Below, piece by piece: positions 10,683-19,499 of a stretch of DNA of 64,000 nt. The stretch covers positions 27,286-91,285 of the forward strand of contig JACABB010000022.1 in assembly GCA_013376985.1 (NCBI GenBank). Reading direction: 5' to 3'. The stretch's first letter is position 1, and the number at the start of each line of letters is the position of its first letter. The DNA is from Bacteroidales bacterium. GTDB taxonomy: Bacteria; Bacteroidota; Bacteroidia; Bacteroidales; Tenuifilaceae. The notes below the pieces were generated by a model. It saw only the letters and a program-made list of their open reading frames with translations, did not search any database and was not told the DNA's origin. A program made the position numbers and the translations under genes.

Positions 10683-12377
10683 ATGAATAAAACGCTTTTA
10701 ATCCGTGATGTTACGCTTCGCGATGGTCAGCAATCACTTTTCGCAACCAGAATGACTCAAAAACAAGTTGATAGGGTTTTGCCTTTATTTAAGGAGGCAA
10801 AGTTTTATGCAATGGAGGTCTGGGGGGGTGCTGTTCCAGATTCTATAATGCGTTATCTTAATGAAGACCCATGGGAAAGACTAGAGAAGATTAAAAGTGT
10901 AATTGGAGATGTTTCAAAGTTAACAGCCCTTTCACGAGGGCGCAATTTATTTGGCTACAATCCATACCCCGAAGAGGTAATTGAAGGATTTAATCGAAAT
11001 GCTGTTCAATCGGGTATTTCGATAATGCGAATTTTTGATGCGCTTAATGATACTGAAAATATACGTAGTACTATTAAATATGTTAAGGAGAATGGTGGAA
11101 TAGCAGATGCTACTGTTTGCTACACAGTTGATCCAAAATTCACAACAAATGACAGGATAAGATCAATTCTGAAGGGGAAGTCGCTTCCTAAAAAGATATT
11201 CAGCATCGAATATTTTGTTAATAAAGCCAAAGAACTTGAGGCAATGGGTGCTGACATGATTTCTTTAAAGGATATGGCAGGTTTGGTTACCCCAGAAAGA
11301 TCAAGTGAAATTATCTCAGCCCTTAAGAAGGCTCTTACTGTTCCCGTTGATTTTCATACACATTGCACTCCAGGTTATGGTTTAGCTGCCACTTTGATGG
11401 CAATTATTAAAGGTGTTGATATAGTAGATACTGCAATTTTTAACTTTGCTGGTGGACCCGCCGCTCCTTCATTTGAAATCATTCAAATTTTCTGTAATAA
11501 ACTAGGTATTGATACCGGCGTAAATCTTGATGCTGTTGTTAAAATTAATAATGAGCTGAAAGAGATTCGTAAGGAGTTAATAGAATTTGATAGTTACCAG
11601 CTTTTTCCATTAGAGTTTGATATTACAAAGGATACATTGCCTGCAAATATTGACAAACACTTTGATAATGCAATTTTGTTTGCTAAAAATAGTAAGTACG
11701 ATGAACTTTTAAATAGTTGCTTAGCTATTGAGAAATATTTTAACTTTCCGGAACCCGATGAAAATGTCAAATTTGCTGAAGTTCCAGGTGGTATGTATAC
11801 CAACATGCTCGCTCAGCTTAAACAGCTTAAACTTGAGCAACTTCTACCTAGGGTATTGGAAATAATACCAACCGTGAGGTTAGCGTCAGGCTGCCCACCA
11901 TTAGTTACACCTACAAGTCAAATAGTTGGTGTTCAGGCTGTGAATTGCGTTATTGATGAAAATAAAGGACTCCCTTTCTACTCTAATAAATCAATTCAAT
12001 ACGTTAATCTTGTAAAAGGTGTATATGGTAGAACGCCTATCCCTGTAGATCCTGAATTTCGTTTGCAAATAGCAGGTTTTAGAGATGAAAGACCTTATGA
12101 TACTTCGAACTATCAAAAACAGCCAAATCCTATTTTCAAGGAATTTGGCGATGCAAAGTTAGCCGTAAATGAAAAGGAGGAACTTCTTCTCGAACTATTC
12201 CCAAATGTTGCAGAAAAATTTTTAAAGGATAGGATTGTAGCACGTTATATGGATGCTATTAGAAAAGAACAGGATAAAAAACGAAAAGCTATCGAGGCGG
12301 AAAAACGTAAATACGAAATGATGTCTAATGAAGAGAAACGTGAAAGATTACTTAATGGCTTGTTTAATGCATGGTAA
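10683..12377 (+). CDS. Pyruvate/oxaloacetate carboxyltransferase subunit (OadA / PycB type) without a biotin carrier domain
   Basis: A 564-residue protein. Residues 5-265 form the HMG-CoA-lyase-like carboxyltransferase barrel, with metal and substrate motifs RDVTLRDGQQSLFATRM, SLKDMAGL and FHTHCTPGYG. Residues about 290-490 are the conserved PYC/OADA domain. The C-terminus is a charged helix (EQDKKRKAIEAEKRKYE) and lacks the biotinyl carrier domain and its AMKM lysine motif. The carrier protein must therefore be encoded elsewhere, as I expect for split Bacteroidota enzymes. It could serve the sodium-pumping oxaloacetate decarboxylase or a two-subunit pyruvate carboxylase; the sequence alone does not decide. 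It is a single-gene unit between two terminators. Confidence 0.85.
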   Translation: MNKTLLIRDVTLRDGQQSLFATRMTQKQVDRVLPLFKEAKFYAMEVWGGAVPDSIMRYLNEDPWERLEKIKSVIGDVSKLTALSRGRNLFGYNPYPEEVIEGFNRNAVQSGISIMRIFDALNDTENIRSTIKYVKENGGIADATVCYTVDPKFTTNDRIRSILKGKSLPKKIFSIEYFVNKAKELEAMGADMISLKDMAGLVTPERSSEIISALKKALTVPVDFHTHCTPGYGLAATLMAIIKGVDIVDTAIFNFAGGPAAPSFEIIQIFCNKLGIDTGVNLDAVVKINNELKEIRKELIEFDSYQLFPLEFDITKDTLPANIDKHFDNAILFAKNSKYDELLNSCLAIEKYFNFPEPDENVKFAEVPGGMYTNMLAQLKQLKLEQLLPRVLEIIPTVRLASGCPPLVTPTSQIVGVQAVNCVIDENKGLPFYSNKSIQYVNLVKGVYGRTPIPVDPEFRLQIAGFRDERPYDTSNYQKQPNPIFKEFGDAKLAVNEKEELLLELFPNVAEKFLKDRIVARYMDAIRKEQDKKRKAIEAEKRKYEMMSNEEKRERLLNGLFNAW

Positions 12378-12426
12378 GTAGAGGATGGAAGTCAGGAAGA
12401 ATAAGTTAATTCTTAAAACAAAATAA

Positions 12427-12454
12427 AAAGCGACCTAATTATTTGGGTCGCTTT
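12427..12454. terminator. Bidirectional terminator between convergent genes
   Basis: AAAGCGACCTAA (12427-12438), loop TTAT, TTGGGTCGCTTT (12443-12454): a 12-bp stem with one G-U pair. It sits between the carboxyltransferase (plus) and ribH (minus). A-rich sequence on its left gives a T-tract for the minus strand, and CATTTT follows on the plus strand. Confidence 0.85.
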
Positions 12455-12476
12455 CATTTTGTATGTGTGACATTGT

Positions 12477-12980
12477 CTAATCCTCAAGTTCTTCCATCTC
12501 TTTTTGCAATGCGGCCATTTTAATAGCTGTAATTGCTGCTTCAACGCCTTTGTTACCATGCTTTCCACCTGAACGGGCAATCGCTTGTTCCATATTATTG
12601 GTTGTTAAAAGACCAAAAACGAAGGGGATATTATAGTTCATATTAAGTTCTGTAATTCCATGAGTTACACTTTGACAGATAAAATCAAAGTGACGGGTTT
12701 CGCCTTGAATTACACAACCTAAACAGATAATAGCATCTAAATCGGCATATTCTGCCATAAACTGAGCGCCCAAGGTTAGTTCGAAACTTCCAGGAACATG
12801 TTTTACCAGAATATTATCCTCTTTTGCTCCGTGTTCAATTAATGTTTTGTATGCTCCATCTAGTAATGCGTGGGTAATATCTGAATTCCAATCCGATACA
12901 ACAATTCCGAAAATCATTTTCTTTGCTGAAGGGATTTGATCAGGATTATAAGCGGATAGATTTGAATTCTTAGTTGCCAT
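12477..12980 (-). CDS. ribH: 6,7-dimethyl-8-ribityllumazine synthase
   Basis: A 167-residue enzyme that condenses the ribityl-aminopyrimidine with dihydroxybutanone phosphate, the penultimate step of riboflavin synthesis; family members form icosahedral shells. Motifs are [15 protein letters not shown] (substrate loop), [14 protein letters not shown] (phosphate binding and the catalytic His region) and [11 protein letters not shown]. Length and ending ([12 protein letters not shown]) are normal. A terminator with eight T lies between this gene and the upstream TPR gene on the same strand, so ribH probably has its own promoter. Confidence 0.95.
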   Translation of the reverse strand: MATKNSNLSAYNPDQIPSAKKMIFGIVVSDWNSDITHALLDGAYKTLIEHGAKEDNILVKHVPGSFELTLGAQFMAEYADLDAIICLGCVIQGETRHFDFICQSVTHGITELNMNYNIPFVFGLLTTNNMEQAIARSGGKHGNKGVEAAITAIKMAALQKEMEELED

Positions 12981-13010
12981 GGCTTAATCAGTTAGTTTTG
13001 GGTAAAGGTA

Positions 13011-13038
13011 AAAAAAAACCAACCCATTCGGGTTGGTT
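13011..13038 (-). terminator. Rho-independent terminator of the TPR gene
   Basis: Read on the minus strand: AACCAACCC, loop GAAT, GGGTTGGTT, then a run of T (plus-strand A tract 13011-13018). The stem is a perfect 9 bp and lies 20 bp past the stop codon at 13058. Confidence 0.9.
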
Positions 13039-13057
13039 ATATGTGGATATCTTAATT

Positions 13058-13750
13058 TTAGTTTCCAAGTAAGGCTTTAACTCGTGTAATATCCTTTTCT
13101 ATATCTCTTGCTTCTGAACTTTTTGGATATTTGTCTTTTATCTCTTCAAATGACTTAAGAGCTTTTTTATAATTCTTCATGGATTCGTATACAATACCTA
13201 TTTTTTTCATAAAAAGAGGTGTTGTAAAATCATTCTCATTATAACCCGCTGCCTTTTCGTAGTAATTAACACCTTCATTAAGGTTGTTCAACTCCACGTA
13301 GCAATCTCCGATAGCACCCAGTGCAAGTGGCGAAATAAGAAGATCTCCCGCATCAAATTTCTTTAAATAGGTTATTGCTTCTTGGTATTTACCTAATCCA
13401 CGATATGAAATACCTGCGTAGTAGTATGCAAGATTTGCAGTCTTGGTTGGGCCATACTTGTTAATGATATCAAGTACTCCTAGGTAGTTTCCATCTCCAT
13501 TCAGTACAAGTTTAAACGAATCTTTTTCAAAATATTGTTCAGCCGCAAAAATTTGCGATTGAGCTTTCTCCTCCATAGGAGCAAGATATAATCTCTTATA
13601 TCCAAGGTAGCCAACAACAATAACAACAATTGCAAGAACTATAATGGTTAAACTCTTCTGGTTGTTCTCGATGTATCGTTCAGTTCTGGTTAAAGCATTC
13701 TCAAGTGATTCAACACTATTCTCTGTTGTGTCTTTTTTATCTTTTGCCAT
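13058..13750 (-). CDS. Membrane-anchored tetratricopeptide repeat protein
   Basis: A 230-residue protein. The cytoplasmic N-terminus (about 1-33) is polar, one membrane segment follows (about 34-52, LTIIVLAIVVIVVGYLG), and the remainder is a periplasmic TPR domain with repeats near 95-125 (YYAGISYRGLGKYQEAI), 133-165 and 175-210 (YESMKNYKKALKSFEEI). The layout resembles YfgM-type ancillary proteins, but the identity is not certain. It lies divergent from recF and upstream of ribH, an order I recognise in Bacteroidota. It ends in a strong terminator. Confidence 0.85.
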   Translation of the reverse strand: MAKDKKDTTENSVESLENALTRTERYIENNQKSLTIIVLAIVVIVVGYLGYKRLYLAPMEEKAQSQIFAAEQYFEKDSFKLVLNGDGNYLGVLDIINKYGPTKTANLAYYYAGISYRGLGKYQEAITYLKKFDAGDLLISPLALGAIGDCYVELNNLNEGVNYYEKAAGYNENDFTTPLFMKKIGIVYESMKNYKKALKSFEEIKDKYPKSSEARDIEKDITRVKALLGN

Positions 13751-13838
13751 AATGGTTAACGGTTTCTTTTTTTATTAAAGCAGACGCAAAAGTAATGGTT
13801 TTTAAGTTATATGGAAATTTTTTAGCAATAATTTAAGA

Positions 13839-13869
13839 TTGGTTTCACAGCTTTTCTTGTGTACATTTG
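13839..13869 (+). promoter_or_regulatory. Promoter for recF-dciA
   Basis: TTG (13839-13841), 20-nt spacer, TACATTTG (13862-13869): an exact match to the Bacteroidota TTG / TAnnTTTG promoter. Transcription would begin near 13876, which rules out the upstream in-frame GTG at 13859 and supports ATG 13901 as the recF start. Confidence 0.75.
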
Positions 13870-13900
13870 TGACCAATGGAATACAGAATATTTTTTATTT

Positions 13901-15016
13901 ATGTTTTTGAAAAGCCTTACAGCGCTTAATTTTAAATCGTACAGTCAGGTTGAAGTGGAATTTCACCCAAAGTTGAACTGCTTTGTTGGTGATAATGGAC
14001 AGGGAAAAACAAATCTACTCGACATAATTTACTACCTATCTATTTGTAAAAGCGCTTTTAATCCAGTCGATAGTCAGAATATTAAACATGCCGAGGATTT
14101 CTTTATTATTCAAGGGATTTATGATAGAGATGAAAAGGATGAGACTATATTTTGTGCTGTAAAGCAAAGCGAGGGGAAGGTCTTTAAAAGGAATGGGAAA
14201 GAATACCCGCGCCTTGCCGATCATGTTGGTTTACTACCCGTTGTAATTATCTCACCAGCCGATTTATCATTGATTGTTGATGGGAGTGAGGAGCGGAGGA
14301 AGTATATAAATAGTGTAATATCTCAATTCGACAGACAATATCTTGATGAATTGATAAGGTATAACAGAGTGCTTGCACAACGTAATAAGATGCTCAAGGA
14401 TTTAGATGGTAGAAATAATTTTAGTGTAGATTTGGTCGAGGTTCTAGACGAGCAGCTTGCAAAGATTGGGGAGATAATCTTCAAGAAAAGAAACGATTTT
14501 GTTGATAAGCTAATTCCTATTTTTCAAAATTACTATACCACTATATCGGGTAGAGAGGAGAAGGTTGAATTGGTTTACCAATCGCAAGTTAAAGACGAAG
14601 ATTTTAGAACTTTGCTCAGTAGTAGTTTTTCAAAAGATCGAATGATTCAGTTTACGTCCGTTGGAATTCATAAAGATGATCTAACTCTGATGCTGAATAA
14701 TCACCCTATAAAAAAGGAGGGCTCTCAGGGACAGCAAAAGACATATCTGATTGCTCTTAAACTAGCACAGTTTGAATTTATGAGGAGTATTTCAGGTGTT
14801 AGACCAATTTTACTACTCGATGATATATTCGATAAATTGGATATTAATAGGGTCGAGAATTTTATTAAGTTAGTTTCTGATGATAGTTTTGGTCAGATTT
14901 TTATTACCGATACTAATAAAGGGAGATTAAACGAAATCCTTGATCAACTTCATTCAGGCTTTAAACTATTTAGAGTAGATTCTGGCTCTGTGGCTGAAGT
15001 TGCAGGCAAAGACTAA
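13901..15016 (+). CDS. recF: DNA replication and repair protein RecF
   Basis: A 371-residue SMC-like ATPase that loads RecA at gapped DNA with RecO and RecR. It has Walker A GDNGQGKT (30-37), the ABC-type signature around SQGQQKTYLIALKLAQ and Walker B RPILLLDDIFDKLD. The N-terminus FLKSLTALNFKSY is the usual RecF start. An in-frame GTG at 13859 would add 14 residues but lies inside the promoter, so ATG 13901 is chosen. The next gene, dciA-like, starts 28 bp after the stop, and the pair is probably one operon. Confidence 0.94.
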   Translation: MFLKSLTALNFKSYSQVEVEFHPKLNCFVGDNGQGKTNLLDIIYYLSICKSAFNPVDSQNIKHAEDFFIIQGIYDRDEKDETIFCAVKQSEGKVFKRNGKEYPRLADHVGLLPVVIISPADLSLIVDGSEERRKYINSVISQFDRQYLDELIRYNRVLAQRNKMLKDLDGRNNFSVDLVEVLDEQLAKIGEIIFKKRNDFVDKLIPIFQNYYTTISGREEKVELVYQSQVKDEDFRTLLSSSFSKDRMIQFTSVGIHKDDLTLMLNNHPIKKEGSQGQQKTYLIALKLAQFEFMRSISGVRPILLLDDIFDKLDINRVENFIKLVSDDSFGQIFITDTNKGRLNEILDQLHSGFKLFRVDSGSVAEVAGKD

Positions 15017-15044
15017 TACTATTTTCAAACACCAATATTGAAAC

Positions 15045-15335
15045 ATGAGTAAGCATAATATGAAATCGTTAGGAGATGCTATTAATGAGTTTATTCATGA
15101 GCATAAACTTGAAGAAAAAATCTATGAGGTAAAAATAATCGATGAATGGAGTAAGATAATGGGGTACAATGTTTCAATTCTAACTCAGGGTATTGCCCTG
15201 AAAAATGGGAAACTAGTGGTAACCCTAAAATCATCTGTATTAAGGAATGAACTTCAAATGAGCAAGCAAAAGGTAATTACTATAATTAATAGTTACCTTG
15301 GTCAAAGTGTTGTTAGGGATATTATATTTAAATGA
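15045..15335 (+). CDS. DciA-like DUF721 protein
   Basis: A 96-residue protein of the DUF721 family (KH-like fold), related to DciA, which assists DnaB helicase loading in bacteria lacking DnaC. Visible features are DAINEFIHEHKLEEKIYEVK and the core VTLKSSVLRNELQMSKQKVI followed by a hydrophobic end. Position directly after recF is a frequent arrangement and supports a replication role. This is a short single-domain form. The helicase-loading function is inferred from the family. Confidence 0.85.
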   Translation: MSKHNMKSLGDAINEFIHEHKLEEKIYEVKIIDEWSKIMGYNVSILTQGIALKNGKLVVTLKSSVLRNELQMSKQKVITIINSYLGQSVVRDIIFK

Positions 15336-15364
15336 AATTCAGTTTATTCCCCTTTTGTAATTAC

Positions 15365-15407
15365 CAAAGCATTTAGTTTACAAATGTTTTTAAACGCTTT
15401 GCTTTTT
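15365..15407 (+). terminator. Probable terminator of the recF-dciA operon
   Basis: CAAAGCATTTA (15365-15375) pairs with TAAACGCTTTG (15391-15401) with one A-C mismatch, then CTTTTTG. The right arm overlaps the 3' end of the convergent gene at 15390. Confidence 0.5.
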
Positions 15408-15839
15408 GTTGTTCAGTATTTCCCAACCTTCAATTTCTCCTTCAATTACTGCAAAAAGTGGATGTGTTTCGAAGATTTTAATTGATTGGAAATCATTGTA
15501 TTTATTTATATCTCGATTATGTAGTTTGTTTAGTAGATGTTTTGCCTCATAATCAAGTTGTCCTTTGGTTACGGTTATCTTAGTGGGTGTGAAACTCCAA
15601 TTTATTTTTTCTTTATCAAAGTTATACTTTCTGCGAGAAGCCTCTAGGTATACTTCCTTTAGGTATTGGTTTATAGCATCAACAGGTATTTTTGAATTCT
15701 TAAATCGTTCAAGTTGCGGATGATTCTTATATCCTTTGGTTTTTCCCTCCAATACATTTTTTGCTAAAAGGGTTTCGCGCCATAAAGCAATTAACCCCTT
15801 AGAGTCAAGGTACTTTGGGTGTAATGACCAGATTCTCAT
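15390..15839 (-). CDS. Pyrimidine dimer DNA glycosylase family protein (T4 endonuclease V-like)
   Basis: A 149-residue protein whose start, MRIWSLHPKYLDSKGLIALW, followed by RETLLAKNVLEGKTKGYKNHPQ, is the hallmark of the Pyr_excise family. Such enzymes recognise UV-induced cyclobutane dimers, excise one base and nick the strand. The family Arg and Glu/His residues appear in WRETLLA and GYKNHPQLERF. It lies 25 bp after the cysteine hydrolase gene on the same strand and may share its transcript. Actual dimer activity in bacterial homologues is less well documented than in phage T4. Confidence 0.82.
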   Translation of the reverse strand: MRIWSLHPKYLDSKGLIALWRETLLAKNVLEGKTKGYKNHPQLERFKNSKIPVDAINQYLKEVYLEASRRKYNFDKEKINWSFTPTKITVTKGQLDYEAKHLLNKLHNRDINKYNDFQSIKIFETHPLFAVIEGEIEGWEILNNKKQSV

Positions 15840-15864
15840 ACTTTATAATAAAATCAATCGGTGC

Positions 15865-16413
15865 TTAATTTTCGTCTAAGTATTGTTTGGTCGTCTTAAC
15901 TGTTGAGTAAAAATAGTTTAGTGCTGCTAAAAAACTTTTCTGAACCCCTTCCGCTTTTACCACCTGTCTGTCTATTTCTAGGTCTTTAGTTGCACAAGCA
16001 TCTCCAATTAGTACGATATTAAACCCAAAATCTTTTGCGGCTCTTGTGGTTGCATCAACACACATGTGAGTCATCATGCCACATATAACTAGATCGGTTA
16101 TGTTTTTACTATTGAGATAGTCGAGCAATTCAGTTTCTCTAAAGCTATTTGGATAATGTTTGATAATTACTTTTTCCTGCTCGAATGGTTTTACGTTACT
16201 ATGGATTTCAGCACCTTGGGTATTTGGTAGAAAAAATGTTGCTGTTGGGCGTGTTGAAATATGTTGGATGTGAATTACTGGTAGATTATTAGCCCGAAAT
16301 CTATCTAAAATCTGACGAGCATTTGAACTTGCCTTATTTGATCCCACAAGTGTCATGGTTCCATTTTCAAAATAGTCATTTTGAACGTCAATAATTAATA
16401 AAGCTGTTTTCAC
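15865..16413 (-). CDS. Cysteine hydrolase, isochorismatase-like
   Basis: A 182-residue protein with the catalytic triad of the isochorismatase-like superfamily: Asp9 (LIIDVQNDYF), Lys85 (VIIKHYPNSF) and Cys118 (CGMMTHMCVDATTRAA). The HMCV motif with the preceding cis-peptide GMMT is typical of nicotinamidase-related amidases of unknown substrate. It lies between an epoxyqueuosine-reductase-like gene and the dimer glycosylase gene on one strand. The substrate cannot be read from the sequence. Confidence 0.88.
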   Translation of the reverse strand: MKTALLIIDVQNDYFENGTMTLVGSNKASSNARQILDRFRANNLPVIHIQHISTRPTATFFLPNTQGAEIHSNVKPFEQEKVIIKHYPNSFRETELLDYLNSKNITDLVICGMMTHMCVDATTRAAKDFGFNIVLIGDACATKDLEIDRQVVKAEGVQKSFLAALNYFYSTVKTTKQYLDEN

Positions 16414-16481
16414 GTATTTGTTTTTTAAGATCTTATTGTTCTTGTATTATAGTTTTATAATATAGTTTCTGATGAAGACGA

Positions 16482-17213
16482 TTAAAGCACACCTTTGGTG
16501 TAAGATTTTTTTTTGTTCTTTTTTCCAATAGGGCATACTGATACGCATATCCCACAAATTCTTATATCAACATTAAATCGCTGTTTTGCCAATTGCCCAC
16601 ACATTTCTCTACATTTGAAAGCATCGAAAAATTTATCGCGGTGTAGGTTAATGTTCCATAGCTCTCCAGTTGCTGCTTGCGCTGGACATTTCTCAACACA
16701 AACATTGCATTTTCCGCATCTGCTTTCATCAATGGGAATGGAATTTATACCAGGATTTTTATTTATCAAAATGCTTACTAATCTTAATCGGGGACCAAAT
16801 TGTGTCGAAATAAATAAATCGGTTTTCCCAATCCAGCCAAGCCCAGCTCTTGTTGCCACCATCTTATGCGAAATGTCGACGGACAAATTATTCAAATAAG
16901 CCTTATACTCACTTGAATTTGTTGTAACTGTAGGATCAAGGACTATTGAATATACATTAATCTTATGTAACTCTTTTTTAATCTCCTCGGCCTTTGCTGC
17001 TAACTCATTATTAACTCGTTGGTAATAGTTATAATACTCTATTGTTGGTCCATTAGCAATTGAATCGATAATTGTATCATCCAATATTTTGCCAATAGAG
17101 ATTCCGTATTTATAATCTCCGTATTTTCTGTCAATTAACCCGCTCAGATCTGCTGTGCCAACTAAAAACGTATCGTCCAGAAGTAGTTTATTTTGTAATA
17201 GACTTTTCAACAT
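16482..17213 (-). CDS. Double [4Fe-4S] cluster protein related to epoxyqueuosine reductase
   Basis: A 243-residue protein. Cluster ligands are Cys166/169/172/176 (CGKCNVCVEKCP) and Cys220/223/227 (CGICVSVCP), with Cys201 or Cys205 as a possible extra ligand. The upstream stretch HKMVATRAGLGWIGKTDLFI and the phrase GPRLRLVSILIN are shared with QueG. It is far shorter than QueG (about 310-380 residues), and the N-terminal cobalamin-binding region is reduced, so a queuosine role is not assured. These short forms are annotated only as reductase-like ferredoxin proteins. Start ATG 17213; the 190-bp spacer to ndk holds nothing I recognise. Confidence 0.75.
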   Translation of the reverse strand: MLKSLLQNKLLLDDTFLVGTADLSGLIDRKYGDYKYGISIGKILDDTIIDSIANGPTIEYYNYYQRVNNELAAKAEEIKKELHKINVYSIVLDPTVTTNSSEYKAYLNNLSVDISHKMVATRAGLGWIGKTDLFISTQFGPRLRLVSILINKNPGINSIPIDESRCGKCNVCVEKCPAQAATGELWNINLHRDKFFDAFKCREMCGQLAKQRFNVDIRICGICVSVCPIGKKNKKKSYTKGVL

Positions 17214-17404
17214 CTATTGTTATTGTTTTATAATAGTGAACACTTGCTTCTATAACCAAATAGCGAAATCTTATAGATGATTTTACTACTGGTCAATGGC
17301 TAAATAGCAAACATATTCTTGTTTGTAATCAAGGTATATTATGAATAAACCCAAACTACAATTTTTTTTGTTAACACAAGCGATAGAAAATCTTTGTAGA
17401 CCTT

Positions 17405-17824
17405 TTAATGTATTTCCCTTCGGGAGAAGAAAAAGCCCCACTCCCGTTCGGCATGTTCAACGCTATCGGAACCATGAACTGCATTTTGTGATGTGGTAGT
17501 CCCGTACTTCTTCCTTATAGTACCCTCTTGAGCTTCTGCGGGATCTGTTTTTCCAATCAACTTTCGGAACTCATTAACGGCATCGGGTTTTTCAAGAATA
17601 AGAGCCATTACTGGACCCGAACTCATAAAGCATGTAAGACGTTCAAAAAACTCCTTTCCCCGATGTTCGCTATAAAACTGCTCTGCCTTTTCAAGCGTTA
17701 AAAGGGTAATTTTAATTGCCCTTAGCTTAAATCCAGCCTTAAGAATTTCAAAAAGAATTTCACTGGTATAATCATTCTTAAAAGCATCTGGCTTAATCAT
17801 TGCAAAAGTTAATGATTTTTCCAT
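17405..17824 (-). CDS. ndk: Nucleoside diphosphate kinase
   Basis: A 139-residue enzyme that transfers the gamma-phosphate of ATP to other nucleoside diphosphates through a phosphohistidine. The active site NAVHGSDS (His near 117) and the start SLTFAMIKPDA are diagnostic, and the end WGFFFSRREIH is typical. Length is normal. It is divergent from the DHH phosphoesterase with 88 bp between them. Confidence 0.96.
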   Translation of the reverse strand: MEKSLTFAMIKPDAFKNDYTSEILFEILKAGFKLRAIKITLLTLEKAEQFYSEHRGKEFFERLTCFMSSGPVMALILEKPDAVNEFRKLIGKTDPAEAQEGTIRKKYGTTTSQNAVHGSDSVEHAEREWGFFFSRREIH

Positions 17825-17884
17825 AGTAGTTTTTTTTCCAAAATAACAAATATTTTTCTGTATCCGAATACGTTTTTTTTATTA

Positions 17885-17892
17885 TATCTTTG
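17885..17892 (+). promoter_or_regulatory. Possible -7 element for the DHH/FKBP operon
   Basis: TATCTTTG matches TAnnTTTG and lies 20 bp before the start codon at 17913. No clear TTG is seen at the expected distance upstream, so the call rests on the -7 box only. Confidence 0.35.
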
Positions 17893-17912
17893 AAGCCAAA
17901 ATAGTTTATATA

Positions 17913-18938
17913 ATGCTTTTAAAATCAGAGGTTGAAAGGGTTGAGGAATTTAAAAATCTTCTAGGATCATCAAAAAGTATAGTTATTACAACTCATCATA
18001 ACCCCGATGGGGATGCGGTAGGTTCTGTATTAGGATTATATCATACGTTAAAATCCATGGGTTATCCTGTAATTGCTATAACCCCAAATGGATTTCCGGA
18101 ATTTTTATCGTGGATGCCAGGTTCCGATCTGGTGATCAGGTACTCAGAGCAAAAGTATAATGCTGTAAACTATATTCTTAGTGCTGATATTATAATTTGC
18201 CTTGATTTTAATGGCTTTAAGCGTACCGAGGAGATGGGAGATGTATTGATGCAATCGAAAGCTAAGAAGATTTTAATCGATCATCACCCTCAACCTGAGA
18301 GTAAATTCGATTTGCAATTTTCTTTTGTAGAGGTTAGTTCTACCGCTGAGTTAGTTTATGAAGTGTTATTATCGTGTTTTGGTGCTAATGTAGTTACCCT
18401 TGATGCTGCAATATGCATGTTTGCTGGGATAATGACGGATACGGGTTCGTTTAGTTATGCATGTTCTAGAGGAAGAACTTTTCAAATTTCGGGAGATTTA
18501 ATTGCCAAAGGAGTGGATGTTGAAAAAGTTCAGAGTCTTGTATATAATAACTTTACCGCTGATAGGATGAGACTCCTTGGATTTTCCCTAAATGATAGGA
18601 TGAAAGTATATCCTGAATATAAATCTGCATATATTTCACTAACAAAAGATGATCTCAAAAAATTTAAACATAAAATTGGTGATACTGAGGGTTTTGTAAA
18701 TCTCCCATTGTCAATAAAAGGTATAATCTTCTCTGCTTTATTCGTTGAACACGATTCATTTATTAAAGTTTCGTTACGTTCACGAGGCACTTTCCCTGTC
18801 AATACCGTTTCTCAGAAGCATTTTAATGGAGGAGGACATGTAAATGCCGCTGGGGGTAAGGCTTTTATGTCATTAAAAGATGCTGAACTTCTTTTTGAAA
18901 ATGTTCTGAAAATACACTCAACCGAGTTAAATAGTTAG
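17913..18938 (+). CDS. DHH/DHHA1 phosphoesterase, NrnA-like
   Basis: A 341-residue protein. The DHH catalytic domain (about 1-190) shows THHNPDGDAVGS, DFNG, LIDHHPQPE and GIMTDTGSFSY, the four Mn-binding motifs. The DHHA1 domain ends with FNGGGHVNAAGG. Homologues such as NrnA degrade short oligoribonucleotides and some also dephosphorylate pAp or cyclic dinucleotide products. It is the first gene of a run of five on the plus strand. The next gene begins three bases after the stop (ATG 18942) or directly after it (GTG 18939), so it is almost certainly cotranscribed with the FKBP lipoproteins. Confidence 0.9.
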   Translation: MLLKSEVERVEEFKNLLGSSKSIVITTHHNPDGDAVGSVLGLYHTLKSMGYPVIAITPNGFPEFLSWMPGSDLVIRYSEQKYNAVNYILSADIIICLDFNGFKRTEEMGDVLMQSKAKKILIDHHPQPESKFDLQFSFVEVSSTAELVYEVLLSCFGANVVTLDAAICMFAGIMTDTGSFSYACSRGRTFQISGDLIAKGVDVEKVQSLVYNNFTADRMRLLGFSLNDRMKVYPEYKSAYISLTKDDLKKFKHKIGDTEGFVNLPLSIKGIIFSALFVEHDSFIKVSLRSRGTFPVNTVSQKHFNGGGHVNAAGGKAFMSLKDAELLFENVLKIHSTELNS

Positions 18939-18941
18939 GTG

Positions 18942-19472
18942 ATGCGTTATACTGCTATAGTGTTTTTAATAGTTCTATTAATTTGCTTTCAAGGTTGCCA
19001 GGACGATAATAAAAAATTGTCGAGGAAAGATTTTGCTCAAGCAAAAAATAAACTTGCAAAAATTAATAGTGTACTTGTCGATCAGGATCGTAGTTTAATT
19101 GAACATTACATTAAAAGGCATAACCTTGATGGTGTAAAGGAGAGCGGCACTGGCTTATTCTACTTGATATGGGGTGATTCCAAAGGTGATTTAATTAAAA
19201 CGGGCAATGTTGTTGAGTATTCATATAAAATCACATTACTTGATGGAGCACTTTGTTATCAATCTGAAAAAGATACTCCTAAAAGATTTAAGGTTGGGCA
19301 TGGTCTAGTTGAATCAGGTCTTGAGCAAGCCGTTCTTCTTATGAAACCCGGCCAAAAGGGAAAGTTTATACTACCTCCACATCTTGCATATGGCCTACTG
19401 GGGGATGAAAAAATGATACCTTCTCGCTCAATAATTGTATATGATATAGAAATGTTGAAAGTCTATCGTTAG
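18942..19472 (+). CDS. FKBP-type peptidyl-prolyl isomerase lipoprotein, GldI-like
   Basis: About 176 residues. A lipoprotein signal peptide ends at FQGCQ (Cys near 18). A charged helix (SLIEHYIKRHNL) precedes one FKBP domain (about 60-175: GDLIKTGNVVEYSYKITLLD, ESGLEQAVLLMKPGQKGKFI, PPHLAYG). The short helix plus single FKBP layout matches GldI, an FKBP lipoprotein associated with gliding and type IX secretion. Start is ATG 18942; a GTG three bases earlier is possible. It probably folds exported proteins in the periplasm or at the outer membrane. Orthology to GldI is inferred from layout. Confidence 0.82.
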   Translation: MRYTAIVFLIVLLICFQGCQDDNKKLSRKDFAQAKNKLAKINSVLVDQDRSLIEHYIKRHNLDGVKESGTGLFYLIWGDSKGDLIKTGNVVEYSYKITLLDGALCYQSEKDTPKRFKVGHGLVESGLEQAVLLMKPGQKGKFILPPHLAYGLLGDEKMIPSRSIIVYDIEMLKVYR

Positions 19473-19499
19473 TTTAAAATAAGTTTTAGCTAACTTTAC

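Noticed and set aside
13859..13900. GTG start giving RecF 14 extra residues
   Set aside because: The codon overlaps an exact TTG-N20-TACATTTG promoter, and the RecF family begins at the later ATG.
16482..17213. Assignment as QueG
   Set aside because: Cluster motifs fit but the protein is much shorter and the cobalamin region is reduced; named only as related.
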